The notes below the pieces were generated by a model. That model had not been told where the DNA came from, made no database searches, and saw only the letters and a program-made list of their open reading frames with translations. DNA of 48,245 nucleotides, from positions 1 to 48,245 of the forward strand of contig DAKU01000170.1 in assembly GCA_002508425.1 (NCBI GenBank), written 5' to 3'. The DNA comes from Methanosarcinaceae archaeon UBA470. Lineage in GTDB: Archaea > Halobacteriota > Methanosarcinia > Methanosarcinales > Methanosarcinaceae. Of this stretch, positions 1 to 7,951 are shown piece after piece; within the stretch, counting starts at the first letter, position 1; every line of letters starts with the position of its first letter. A program made the translations under genes and the position numbers.

Positions 1-556
1 TCATAAGATACTGCACACATGTCTCCATATCCGAAGGCTTTAAAGAAGTATCAATACCTGCCCATCTGCCTACCTTGGACTCTATGCCATCAGCACCAAT
101 TACAATCTTTGACCTGATCTCATACTCTTGTCCAAGATGCATGGCCTTTATACCACACACATATCCTTTTTCAATTATGAGTCCGGTAGCTCTGGTCTTG
201 ACCATGACCTCGGCTCCTGCCTTAGCACTTTCATAGGCCAATGCCCTGTCAAATATCTTTCTTTCCAAGACATAACCAACCTCTCCGCCAGCTATTTCTT
301 CGGCCATATGTATACTCGTACCGTCTGGAGAGAATATCCTGGACCCCTTCATATCAGCACATATCCATCTTGGATCAGGTTCGATATGTTTTTTCAGGGC
401 TAGTTTGCTTACACCTTCCGCACACCTTACCGGATCACCGATCTCCTGACGTTTTTCTATCAATAATACGCTAAGCCCCTTCTCGGCTGCAACCTTTGCT
501 GCTATGGACCCAGCCGGCCCGGCACCTACTACAATTACATCATAATAATCTTTCAT
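1..556 (-). CDS. Geranylgeranyl reductase family flavoprotein (digeranylgeranylglycerophospholipid reductase), C-terminus cut by window edge
   Basis: FAD-dependent reductase that saturates the geranylgeranyl chains of archaeal membrane lipids. About 185 N-terminal residues are visible. They begin MKDYYDVIVVGAGPAGSIAA, a dinucleotide-binding GxGxxG fold for FAD, followed by a conserved DPVRCAEG segment typical of the family and a second nucleotide-fold strand (VIGADGIES). The start ATG overlaps the stop of the upstream ferredoxin gene (ATGA), so the two are translationally coupled. In Methanosarcina a neighbouring ferredoxin is known to supply electrons to this enzyme, and this pair has the same layout. 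A role in saturating quinone-like or methanophenazine side chains is possible but not shown. Identification of the family is firm; the exact substrate is inferred. Confidence 0.9.
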   Translation of the reverse strand, partial: MKDYYDVIVVGAGPAGSIAAKVAAEKGLSVLLIEKRQEIGDPVRCAEGVSKLALKKHIEPDPRWICADMKGSRIFSPDGTSIHMAEEIAGGEVGYVLERKIFDRALAYESAKAGAEVMVKTRATGLIIEKGYVCGIKAMHLGQEYEIRSKIVIGADGIESKVGRWAGIDTSLKPSDMETCVQYLM

Positions 557-726
557 CTTACCACCCTGAGAGCTCCTACCGGGCAGATCTTAGCGCATAT
601 ACCGCAACTGGAACAGTTCTTATCCACTTCTATCCATGTCTCCACAAGTTCCAAGGCCCCTGCTGGACACACACCCACACATGCACCACAATACCCACAT
701 TTATACCTGTTCACTTCAATGGACAC
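553..726 (-). CDS. 2[4Fe-4S] ferredoxin, partner of the geranylgeranyl reductase
   Basis: Small electron carrier of about 57 residues with two CxxCxxCxxxCP motifs (CGYCGACVGVCP and CSSCGICAKICP), each expected to bind one [4Fe-4S] cluster. Its stop overlaps the start of the geranylgeranyl reductase gene, so it is most likely the electron donor for lipid saturation, as reported for the equivalent Methanosarcina pair. I chose the GTG at 724-726 because AGGTG lies six bases before it. An in-frame GTG at 733-735 would add three residues but has no spacing for that site. A TATA-like element on the minus strand near 790-800 probably drives this two-gene unit separately from cofC. Confidence 0.9.
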   Translation of the reverse strand: MSIEVNRYKCGYCGACVGVCPAGALELVETWIEVDKNCSSCGICAKICPVGALRVVR

Positions 727-784
727 AATTATCACCTATAAATTTGAGATCGCATAACTTAACGTATCCTAATAGTGTATTTAG

Positions 785-800
785 TTTTATATTTGTCGCA
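785..800 (-). promoter_or_regulatory. Probable promoter of the ferredoxin-geranylgeranyl reductase unit
   Basis: On the minus strand an AATATAAAAC box lies about 65-70 bases before the ferredoxin start, in the 96-base gap after cofC. The match to an archaeal TATA box is good by eye; the transcription start is inferred. Confidence 0.45.
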
Positions 801-822
801 TATAGCTGAAGCTACTTCATGT

Positions 823-1452
823 TCACTGAATACTGGTAAGCTTTACACGTGCTCTGCCACTTTCCAGCTCAAACTTCTCCTGTGCATATTCAAGGGAAAA
901 TCCGTGTCCGTGCAGAAGAATCTCAACAATATCATGTGGCTCATCGATATCTGTGCTCAGTAGGAAGGAATCATATATCCTCAAAGACTGCTGCATGTCT
1001 TTAGCTATCGCACAATGGTTACAGAAACTCATGCCATAATATTGAACATGAAACCTGGATGGGTTCTTTATGAAGAGTACATTCGTCCCGCCACCTTTTC
1101 CAGGTACGATCACCACATCTTCGCTGGAAGAAATTATGTTTTTCACTTGCTCGGATCTGGCAAGAGGAAGGTCTGCCATTATTATAAGCACTGGTTGATC
1201 CATTTTTTCAAGATATTGATTGATTGATTCGTTCAGATCATTAGGATCGATCACAATATTAACATTAAGATCAGTGAGTGACCTATATTCAGATGTTGCA
1301 AGGATATCTATATTATTGACACCTGCCTCTCGTAAAGAGAATACTACATCCCTCAACATCAACTCTACAAATTGTTCCCTTTCTATCCGGCTGAGAATCG
1401 GAGAAAGCCGGGATTTTGCATTTTCTTTTTTGTATGGGATGACAGCGCGCAT
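823..1452 (-). CDS. cofC: 2-phospho-L-lactate guanylyltransferase CofC
   Basis: Nucleotidyltransferase that activates 2-phospholactate (or phosphoenolpyruvate, in other lineages) with GTP for transfer to FO in coenzyme F420 biosynthesis. It has 209 residues, the usual length. The N-terminus MRAVIPYKKENAKSRLSPIL holds the family's nucleotide-binding loop with the K..KSRL pattern. VLIIMADLPLA carries the metal-binding aspartate region, and PGKGGGTNVLF is the substrate loop. The ATG directly abuts the TAA of the upstream cofH and is preceded by GAAGGAG inside that gene, so it is co-transcribed with the two cofH genes. The context of other F420 genes makes the assignment secure. Confidence 0.95.
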   Translation of the reverse strand: MRAVIPYKKENAKSRLSPILSRIEREQFVELMLRDVVFSLREAGVNNIDILATSEYRSLTDLNVNIVIDPNDLNESINQYLEKMDQPVLIIMADLPLARSEQVKNIISSSEDVVIVPGKGGGTNVLFIKNPSRFHVQYYGMSFCNHCAIAKDMQQSLRIYDSFLLSTDIDEPHDIVEILLHGHGFSLEYAQEKFELESGRARVKLTSIQ

Positions 1453-2529
1453 TTATACTCCTTCATAAAGCGCATTTCTTTGTTTAGGAATTCTGCCGGA
1501 AGATCTGATAATCCATTCGATCTCAGCCGGTGGAACATATTCCCCATTAGTGCTTCCGGAAGCCGTGGAGATCTTATCTTCCATAAGCGTACCGCCAAGA
1601 TCATTGGCTCCGCAATGCAAAGCTACCTGACAAAGCTTCTTTCCAAGTTTGACCCAGCTTGACTGAATATTATTGATGTGGCCATTAAGAATTATTCTTG
1701 CCATAGCATAGAAACGCAGGTCTTCAATGCCCATTGTCATGAACTTGCCTTGTGAGAGCATATTCTCACCAACAGGATTGTTATAAGGCATGAAAGACAT
1801 AGGGACCAGTTCCGTGAAACCACCTGTCTTTTGCTGTATGGAACGAAGAATGAAAAGATGGTTCATACGTTCTTCAAAGGTTTCCACATGGCCATACATT
1901 ATAGTTGAGTTTGTCCTAAGTCCCACCTGATGAGCAGCCATTATGGTACTTACCCATTGATCTGTGCTCAGTTTTCCGGGACATATGATCTTACGCACTC
2001 TGTCAGACAGTATCTCTGCAGAAGTGCCTGTAAGAGTATCAAGACCCGCTGCTTTAAGCCTTACAAAAGCTTTTTCAGCGGAAACTCCTGTGGTCTTGCA
2101 TGCATAGAAGATCTCCATGGGAGAAAAACCGTGTATGCTCATCCTTGGGAATGCTTCTTTGATGTTCTCTACAACCGAAGTATAATAATCAATATCAAGC
2201 TGTGGCAGGAAGCCACCCTGGATACATACTTCCACTGCACCAGCATCACTTGCCTCTGCTACCTGTTCAAGGATCTGATTCATATCAAGTATAAATCCCT
2301 TTTCAGCTCGATAAGCGCAAAACCCACAATCTCCTTTACACATATTAGTAATGTAGATATTCCGGTTCACCACATAAGTTACAACATCACCTACTGTGTT
2401 TGAACGCAGTTCGTCTGCAAAATTGAAAAGCGCCAGAGGGAATACTTCTACAAGTTCCAGGGCATCTTTCAGGGTAATTTCTCCCTGATAAGCCCTTTCC
2501 CTAATATCCTCAGGAATAAATGGTAGCAT
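1453..2529 (-). CDS. cofH: FO synthase subunit 2, CofH (second tandem copy)
   Basis: Radical SAM enzyme that transfers the 4-hydroxybenzyl group of tyrosine to 5-amino-6-ribitylaminouracil; with CofG it makes the deazaflavin FO, the chromophore of F420. I chose the ATG at 2527-2529 (MLPFIPEDIRERAY) for two reasons: it has GAGG seven bases upstream, and it aligns residue for residue with the other CofH copy, placing both CxxxCxxC motifs at C64, C68 and C71. A start 27 bases further upstream would force a longer overlap. With this start the gene is 358 residues and overlaps the upstream cofH by 20 bases. The two copies share most motifs (VVNRNI, CGFCA, ICxGK, FMPYNNPVGE, QSSWVKLGKK or QASWVKLGKK) but are clearly diverged. 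Confidence 0.93.
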   Translation of the reverse strand: MLPFIPEDIRERAYQGEITLKDALELVEVFPLALFNFADELRSNTVGDVVTYVVNRNIYITNMCKGDCGFCAYRAEKGFILDMNQILEQVAEASDAGAVEVCIQGGFLPQLDIDYYTSVVENIKEAFPRMSIHGFSPMEIFYACKTTGVSAEKAFVRLKAAGLDTLTGTSAEILSDRVRKIICPGKLSTDQWVSTIMAAHQVGLRTNSTIMYGHVETFEERMNHLFILRSIQQKTGGFTELVPMSFMPYNNPVGENMLSQGKFMTMGIEDLRFYAMARIILNGHINNIQSSWVKLGKKLCQVALHCGANDLGGTLMEDKISTASGSTNGEYVPPAEIEWIIRSSGRIPKQRNALYEGV

Positions 2530-3649
2530 TGCCAGCCTCACGGGGACCATTGCCAAAAGACTCGTTTTTGATATTATCTATCTCGTATAGAGTGGTCCTC
2601 TGCTTTGGAATTCTGCTTGCCCCTTTGATAATCCATTCAAGTTCCTGTGTAGAAATTGAAGAACCATTATTTGCACCAGCTGCGGTAGAGATACTTTCTT
2701 CCATGAGTGTACCCCCCAGATCATTTGCTCCACAATAGAGAGCTACCTGTGATAGTTTTTTGCCTAGTTTGACCCAACTTGCCTGAATATTATTAATGTG
2801 TTTATGGAAGATTATGCGGGAAAGAGCATATACCTTCAGATCATCAATGCCAGTAGTAGCATAACGACCTTCTTGGATCATCTTTTCTCCGACAGGATTA
2901 TTATAGGGCATGAAAGGCAGAGGTACAAATTCAGTGATACCGCCTGTTTCTTTCTGGACATCCCTCACGACCATCATATGTTCTATTCTATCATGCCAGG
3001 ATTCGATATGCCCGTACATCATGGTAGCAGTCGTACGGATGCCTGTTTTGTGAGCCGATGTAACCACATCTACCCATTCTGCAGTTAGAAGTTTACCTGG
3101 ACAAAGTTCTTTTCTCACATGGTCACAAAGAATCTCAGCGGCAGTGCCTGGCATGGTTCCAAGACCTGATTTTTTCAGTTCATGTAACACCTGCTTGACA
3201 CTCCGGTCACTGGTCCTTGAGGCATGATAAACTTCCATCGGGGAAAATGCATGGATGTGAATAGATGGATATTCTTCTTTAACCGCTTCTAAGATGCCGG
3301 TGTATAAATCAAGGCCGGCATTCGGCAAGAGGCCACCCTGGATACATACCTCAGTTGCTCCAGCCTTGTGGGCTTCTTCCACCTTGGCAAGTATTTCTTC
3401 TGTTTTCAGGATGTATCCTTCGTCCTTTTTAAATGCACAAAAACCGCATCTACCTATACAACGATTAGTAAAGTTAATGTTCCGGTTCACTACATAGGTA
3501 GTAAGATCACCAACGGCTTCGTAGCGCAAGTTGTCAGCAAACCTGAAAAGTTCAAAAGGTTCAGCATCCAGAAGCAAGAGCGCATCTTCGCTGCTGGTTT
3601 TTCCGTTGTACGCTCTTTCCACCAGCTCTTCATCAATTTTCGACATCAT
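2510..3649 (-). CDS. cofH: FO synthase subunit 2, CofH (first tandem copy)
   Basis: Radical SAM protein of 379 residues with the CIGRCGFC cluster motif at C64/C68/C71, acting in FO synthesis like its neighbour. Its last roughly 20 residues (after RTTLYEID) extend beyond the second copy and overlap that gene's start. Two ATGs stand side by side at the start, with only a weak GGTCAT ribosome site. A TATA-like CTTTATATTTTG on the minus strand about 50 bases upstream suggests that the cofH-cofH-cofC unit has its own promoter, separate from cofG. Tandem cofH duplication is known in Methanosarcina relatives. Whether both copies are catalytically equivalent, or one has taken another aromatic substrate, cannot be told from the sequence. 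Confidence 0.93.
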   Translation of the reverse strand: MMSKIDEELVERAYNGKTSSEDALLLLDAEPFELFRFADNLRYEAVGDLTTYVVNRNINFTNRCIGRCGFCAFKKDEGYILKTEEILAKVEEAHKAGATEVCIQGGLLPNAGLDLYTGILEAVKEEYPSIHIHAFSPMEVYHASRTSDRSVKQVLHELKKSGLGTMPGTAAEILCDHVRKELCPGKLLTAEWVDVVTSAHKTGIRTTATMMYGHIESWHDRIEHMMVVRDVQKETGGITEFVPLPFMPYNNPVGEKMIQEGRYATTGIDDLKVYALSRIIFHKHINNIQASWVKLGKKLSQVALYCGANDLGGTLMEESISTAAGANNGSSISTQELEWIIKGASRIPKQRTTLYEIDNIKNESFGNGPREAGNATIYS

Positions 3650-3733
3650 GATATGACCAAACTAGTCTGTTGGAATAGTATGCTCAATTAATTCAAAATA
3701 TAAAGCATTATCTAAATACGATAGCATTAAACC

Positions 3734-4720
3734 TCACAGTCTTCTGTAACCATCATTATCAATCATGGATTTTAGAAGTGACTTCAAGTTCTGACTATAC
3801 CATCCTTTTTTAATGTAAGCGGGATAAATAGGCAAACGCTCTCTTAAAGATATATCTCTGAGCATCTCTTGCAATTTTTCCACTGAAGGCCACTCTGTTT
3901 CAGGGTTGATCCAATCAATGGTTGTGGGAGATATGCCGCCTAGATCTGTAGCCCCATATTTGACGAGTAAATATGGGTCTATTAAATTTGGAGCAACCTG
4001 TATAGCTATATCAGCAGGTAGTATCTCCCTTGCAATAGAAACTATCTGCATCATGTCCTCTATGGTTGGAGACGAATGGTTCTCCATGAAAGTTCCGGGT
4101 TTTGGTATGAAGTTCTGGACTATGACTTCCTGGATATGACCATATTCTTTATGCAGACTAGAGATACATTGCAATGAGTCAATTCGATCGTCTAAGGTCT
4201 CGCCGATGCCAACAAGTATACCAGTTGTAAAAGGTATTTGCAGTTCCCCGGCATATTTGATGGTTTTGATCCTGACATCAGGATGTTTCCCAGGACAATT
4301 AAGATGAGCTGCTACCTTACCTGTGGTTTCCAGCATAAGACCCATACTTGCGTTCCACGGTTTTAAGGCTTCAAGTTCCGTATAGTTAAGAACACCAGCA
4401 TTCGTGTGTGGCAGAAGGCCGACCTTTATTGCCAGTTTGCAAAGGTGTATCACATACTCAACGTTGGAAGAAAAACCCAGCTCTTCAAGCCATTTTTTGT
4501 ATTCAGGTATTTCATCTGCATATTCCCCGAATGTAAAAAGCACCTCAGTGCAACCTGCTTTTTTTCCTTCTTTGAGTATTGGAATAATGTCCTCAGGTGA
4601 CATGAAGCATGAACCTGGCTCATCCGGCTCGCGCCTGAATGTACAATACCCACACCTGTTTCTGCATACGTTAGTCACAGGTACAAAAACATTACGAGAA
4701 AATGTAACAAAATCTTTCAT
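3734..4720 (-). CDS. cofG: FO synthase subunit 1, CofG
   Basis: Radical SAM enzyme that, after CofH has joined the tyrosine fragment to the pyrimidine, closes the ring to give FO. It has 328 residues, normal for stand-alone archaeal CofG. The [4Fe-4S] motif CRNRCGYC lies at C19, C23 and C26. Other family marks are MSPEDI, LFTFGEYADE, PHTNAGVLNYTE, LNCPGKHPDVR and the C-terminal DLGGISPTTIDWINPE. It lies upstream of the two cofH copies on the same strand with an 84-base gap, which contains a plausible second promoter, so it may be transcribed together with the CrtI-like gene upstream or independently. Confidence 0.95.
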   Translation of the reverse strand: MKDFVTFSRNVFVPVTNVCRNRCGYCTFRREPDEPGSCFMSPEDIIPILKEGKKAGCTEVLFTFGEYADEIPEYKKWLEELGFSSNVEYVIHLCKLAIKVGLLPHTNAGVLNYTELEALKPWNASMGLMLETTGKVAAHLNCPGKHPDVRIKTIKYAGELQIPFTTGILVGIGETLDDRIDSLQCISSLHKEYGHIQEVIVQNFIPKPGTFMENHSSPTIEDMMQIVSIAREILPADIAIQVAPNLIDPYLLVKYGATDLGGISPTTIDWINPETEWPSVEKLQEMLRDISLRERLPIYPAYIKKGWYSQNLKSLLKSMIDNDGYRRL

Positions 4721-4766
4721 ATGCTTTCACTGAACTATATGGAATACCTTAAATTTAATCTATCGA

Positions 4767-6053
4767 TCAGTTGGAATTTAGAATGTCATTTATGGCAGTT
4801 CTCACACCCAATGCAATACCATCAACTTCTATGCCACCTTTGCCTTTTGCGCCGTCTCCAACTACATATAGACCTTCGATGGGAGTTCGATTGCTCAAAT
4901 CGCTGCCGGAAGATGAACGATTTACAGGCCATTCTCCGGAATATGACTGTATGAGAAGAACTTCATATTCCTTACCTGCAAAGATCTCTGAGAGATCACG
5001 TAATCCAAGATCGATCTCTTCCTCCAGCCTACCGATATTTTCCCATTGTACACACTGATGAGCCATTATAAGGTGTTTACCGGCAGGAGCAAGAGATGGA
5101 TCAACATTTGTCACCTCATCAATGCCATTTATCCGCTGGGCGTAAGGTGTCAGAAGCACGCCAGTATGTTCTATAAGAGGTTCGTTTGATGCAAGGCAGA
5201 TCTTAACACCGGCAGAAGGTCTGAGTTTTCGGATGGCTGTAAAGTAGCTTGCTGCACTTGTATCCAGAGCATTGGTATCGTATAGCCTGCTTGTTTCCAA
5301 ATGACCTATATCGCTTATTACAAGATCAGCTCGATACTCATTTCCATCGGCCACCAATCCCACAGCCTTGTTATTCTCCACAAGAATCTGTGTGACCTCA
5401 GTGGATGTATGTATCTTATTCCCATGAGAGCTGATTATATTAATCAGGGCTTCTGTTACTGCTTGACAACCCCCCACAGGAATTCCAGGGCCACTATATC
5501 TGTACATATTTTCTATTATTTCAAAGACTTCTGTGGCTGGTACATTTTCAGCTTTCAAGCTTAGTGCCCAACCACAAAAAGAATCAGCGAGTTTTAGAGC
5601 CCAATCTTGATTTAGGTTCTTTGAACACCAGTGGGCCATAGAACCACTTTTAGGAGGAAAGGTACGTGTGGTGGTTATAAGAATTGCAAGCTTAATCCTG
5701 TTAAGCAGAGAAAAGTGTTTTCTGAAATCATGGAACTCTATGTCCTGAAAACCGTGTGTGTAATCCATAGCATCTTTTTCTGTTGGAATACGAATAGTGG
5801 TCATGGGACGGGACCTTACTATCTTGACATCTGCTTCGAGATCCTTTAGCAGGGTGCCCAGTGGTCCGGTCGGACCATGAGGTATCATATGTAAAGCACC
5901 AGTAGATAGCTGAAATCCTTTGTACTCTATGTTGGTGAATCTTCCACCTATAATTGGAAGCCTCTCAAAAACATCAACTTCATGGCCTTCCCGTGAGAGC
6001 CATGCAGCACTGAGAAGACCGCCAAGTCCTGAACCGATAACTAAAACCTTCAT
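4767..6053 (-). CDS. CrtI/phytoene-desaturase-like FAD-dependent oxidoreductase
   Basis: Flavoprotein of 428 residues in the amine oxidase/phytoene dehydrogenase superfamily. The N-terminus MKVLVIGSGLGGLLSAAWLS is the FAD-binding GxGxxG fold, followed by the acidic end of strand two (VDVFERLPIIGGRF). The C-terminus GLYVVGDGAKGKGGIEVDGI closes the FAD site. I chose the ATG at 6051-6053 because it precedes the fold at the expected distance and overlaps the stop of the 53-residue ferredoxin (ATGA); an in-frame extension to 6113 would lie within the ferredoxin gene. The enzyme's substrate is unknown. Coupling to a ferredoxin suggests isoprenoid reduction or isomerisation rather than oxygen-dependent desaturation. 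Its place between F420 genes and fpo makes methanophenazine or lipid metabolism an attractive but unproven role. Confidence 0.8.
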   Translation of the reverse strand: MKVLVIGSGLGGLLSAAWLSREGHEVDVFERLPIIGGRFTNIEYKGFQLSTGALHMIPHGPTGPLGTLLKDLEADVKIVRSRPMTTIRIPTEKDAMDYTHGFQDIEFHDFRKHFSLLNRIKLAILITTTRTFPPKSGSMAHWCSKNLNQDWALKLADSFCGWALSLKAENVPATEVFEIIENMYRYSGPGIPVGGCQAVTEALINIISSHGNKIHTSTEVTQILVENNKAVGLVADGNEYRADLVISDIGHLETSRLYDTNALDTSAASYFTAIRKLRPSAGVKICLASNEPLIEHTGVLLTPYAQRINGIDEVTNVDPSLAPAGKHLIMAHQCVQWENIGRLEEEIDLGLRDLSEIFAGKEYEVLLIQSYSGEWPVNRSSSGSDLSNRTPIEGLYVVGDGAKGKGGIEVDGIALGVRTAINDILNSN

Positions 6054-6211
6054 GCACTTTCCTCGATAGCTTTCATCGGACAGTAGGCCATACATATTTT
6101 GCACTGGATACAATCAGTAGTAATCCGGGCAATTCCTTTGACAATAATAGCATTTTTTGGACAAAAGGCAGTACATTGGCCACATCCAACACATCTTTCA
6201 TCAATTTTCAT
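6050..6211 (-). CDS. 2[4Fe-4S] ferredoxin, 53 residues, partner of the CrtI-like flavoprotein
   Basis: Short gene read directly from the minus strand: it starts MKIDERCVGCGQCTAFCPKN and ends KAIEESA. Two cluster motifs are visible, CVGCGQCTAFCP and CIQCKICMAYCP. The ATG at 6209-6211 has GGTGG about eight bases upstream. The stop TGA at 6050-6052 overlaps the ATG of the flavoprotein, so the two are coupled. The layout copies that of the ferredoxin and geranylgeranyl reductase 5 kb away. It is most likely the dedicated electron carrier of the flavoprotein. At 53 residues it is slightly shorter than the other ferredoxin and could easily be missed by gene finders. Confidence 0.88.
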   Translation of the reverse strand: MKIDERCVGCGQCTAFCPKNAIIVKGIARITTDCIQCKICMAYCPMKAIEESA

Positions 6212-6387
6212 TGGCTATCCACCGTTTATGCACTATAAAAGCATTCAATAAACAAAAACATTGTTGTCTTTATTAGTATTCTCATCTCTGATATTTTCAC
6301 ATTATTTTTACTAATAACATCAAATTGACTGTAATAATCAAAATGAAAGAAAAATATCATATACTATGAAATTATAAATATAATAAT

Positions 6388-6837
6388 ATGGATGATATAG
6401 ACTTTGCTATCTTAGAACATCTCACCCAAAATTCCAGGACCCATAGCACTGAGATTGCAAACGATCTTGGACTTGCTACATCTACTGTTCATAAAAGAAT
6501 TGAAAAACTTCAGAGTAATGGAATAGTCAGACAATTCACTGTCCTGGTAGACCCTGTTAGCGTTGGGCTGAATGTAACGACCTATATAGGTCTTCGGATA
6601 GAGCAGAATAAAAGGATAAACGTGATCAATAAACTGAAGAATATCAATGATATATTGGAGATCTACGAACTTTTGGAACCTTATGATCTTTTCTTAAAGG
6701 TAAGAACATGTGACATACATTCATTAAAAGAAAATGTTCTTCATATACTCAACAATATAGATGGCGTAATTGAATCAAACAGTTTGCTTACTACAAAATG
6801 CCATAAAGAGAAGACTTGTGTTCTGTCAAAAAGATAA
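6388..6837 (+). CDS. Lrp/AsnC family transcriptional regulator
   Basis: 149 residues. Residues 1-50 form the winged helix-turn-helix (DDIDFAILEHLTQNSRTHSTEIANDLGLATSTVHKRIEKL), and the rest a RAM/ligand-sensing domain. It is divergent from the ferredoxin-flavoprotein unit across a 176-base AT-rich region, so it could control that unit, itself, or the fpo operon that follows two genes downstream. The effector is unknown. The C-terminus contains two cysteines (KCHKEKTCV), an unusual ending for this family that might give a metal- or redox-sensitive site; that is inference. The ATG lies close to AT-rich TATA-like sequence, so the message may have a very short leader. Confidence 0.88.
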   Translation: MDDIDFAILEHLTQNSRTHSTEIANDLGLATSTVHKRIEKLQSNGIVRQFTVLVDPVSVGLNVTTYIGLRIEQNKRINVINKLKNINDILEIYELLEPYDLFLKVRTCDIHSLKENVLHILNNIDGVIESNSLLTTKCHKEKTCVLSKR

Positions 6838-6873
6838 GCCTTTCTTACTTGTTCTACCCAAATAGTTAGGCGT

Positions 6874-6908
6874 CGAGCAACATAACGATTATTAATGTTG
6901 ATTGCTCG
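6874..6908. repeat. Inverted repeat between the Lrp gene and the next gene
   Basis: Seven-base arms CGAGCAA (6874-6880) and TTGCTCG (6902-6908) are separated by 21 bases. It lies downstream of the regulator gene and upstream of the 139-residue gene. It could be an operator or a weak transcript-end hairpin; no T-rich tail follows directly. Confidence 0.4.
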
Positions 6909-6952
6909 AAATCTATATGTAGCGGGATAGCCCAACTACTTGTGGTGATGAA

Positions 6953-7372
6953 ATGAAGCAAGCAATAGTCCAAGTTGTTTCTCGAGAAAACGGCGACCTC
7001 AACTGTAAGACAATAAAAGCTGCGACATATGAATTCACAATTGCCACACGAGCAAAGTGGGAAATGGTGATAGCTGCCGAGGACATGGAAATGCGGGCAG
7101 GCGAATTCAAAAAGTTGCGCGTTGAGGAGATCAGGATAGAGCCGGATACGATCGCTATTCCTTGCACATTCACACATCATGCGATAGTTTCTCTAATTAA
7201 AGTAGGTACTGAGGGTGGTACTAAACCTGTAGATAATGAACGCATCATCACATACGCTTATGTGTTAGGGCAAGAATCCGGAAGAGTGCATAAAGGAGAC
7301 CTCATTGCAGTGCTGAATATATTTCCCATAATGTTCACGCGGGAAGCTATGAAACCCATACCTATCACTTGA
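6953..7372 (+). CDS. Conserved archaeal hypothetical protein, DUF22-like
   Basis: 139 residues without signal peptide or membrane segment. Most of it looks like a beta-rich fold (YEFTIATRAKWEMVIAAEDMEM, IAIPCTFTHHAIVSLIKV). I believe it belongs to the archaeal DUF22 family, which is widespread in methanogens and has no established function. This is recognition from memory and moderately sure. The start ATG is preceded by GTGGTGATGAA, a good ribosome site. The next gene follows after 28 bases on the same strand, so they are probably co-transcribed. Confidence 0.65.
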   Translation: MKQAIVQVVSRENGDLNCKTIKAATYEFTIATRAKWEMVIAAEDMEMRAGEFKKLRVEEIRIEPDTIAIPCTFTHHAIVSLIKVGTEGGTKPVDNERIITYAYVLGQESGRVHKGDLIAVLNIFPIMFTREAMKPIPIT

Positions 7373-7400
7373 GCACTTTGAGATTAAAGGGGATGAGACA

Positions 7401-7904
7401 GTGGACACATGCGAAATCTGTGGTGGCGAGCAGGATTTTCGTTATTATAAGGACTATAATATCTGTACTACGTGTGCAGATATAATGGAAGATGTGATGG
7501 GCGAATATTTCATACGTACTATATGGAAAAGAGAACCTAAGGCGCACAAAGCTTATCTGCAGTATATTGACCATACGATAAAATATATATCAGACTACAA
7601 AAAACTCACAGATAAATCCGGAAGTCACACAAAACAAGTAGTTACTCGCGTGCAGGGTGCTCTTGAAACAAATTCCGCTCCTCTTAAGCAAAAATATTTT
7701 GAGCATATGCAGATAGTACTTAAATGGCTTGAAACAACACCCCATTTCTACCATTACTATTTTAAGGACTATTATCTGTGCCCTCAATGCGGAGCTTCTA
7801 TATTTGAGAAATATGTTCGGACAGATCTGGGAGACTGGATGGTTGTCTCTTGTTCTGAATGTAATACTGTCATTAAGAAGTATTATTCACCACAGTTACA
7901 ATGA
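7401..7904 (+). CDS. Hypothetical protein with two zinc-ribbon cysteine pairs at each end
   Basis: 167 residues beginning at a GTG that has GGGGATGAG upstream. The N-terminus carries CEICGG...CTTC (CxxC, 13 residues, CxxC) and the C-terminus CPQCGA...CSEC; these two four-cysteine sets would each bind a zinc ion. Between them is a helical, Tyr- and Lys-rich segment (residues about 30-120). I do not recognise the family. Zinc ribbons at both ends suggest nucleic-acid or protein binding. It is the last gene before the fpo promoter region and appears linked to the DUF22-like gene. Confidence 0.7.
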   Translation: MDTCEICGGEQDFRYYKDYNICTTCADIMEDVMGEYFIRTIWKREPKAHKAYLQYIDHTIKYISDYKKLTDKSGSHTKQVVTRVQGALETNSAPLKQKYFEHMQIVLKWLETTPHFYHYYFKDYYLCPQCGASIFEKYVRTDLGDWMVVSCSECNTVIKKYYSPQLQ

Positions 7905-7951
7905 GAAAATTATCCAGTTTTTACTGGATTTTTGTGTATCAATTGGTAGAA

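Noticed and set aside
128..741. Plus-strand frames of 77-91 codons opposite the geranylgeranyl reductase and ferredoxin genes
   Set aside because: They are antisense shadows of conserved minus-strand genes and show no family features or ribosome sites.
2530..2556. Longer start for the second cofH
   Set aside because: Alignment with the first cofH and the GAGG site support the ATG at 2529.
6054..6113. N-terminal extension of the CrtI-like flavoprotein
   Set aside because: It lies within the ferredoxin gene in another frame and has no similarity to flavoprotein N-termini; the ATG at 6053 fits the FAD fold and coupling.
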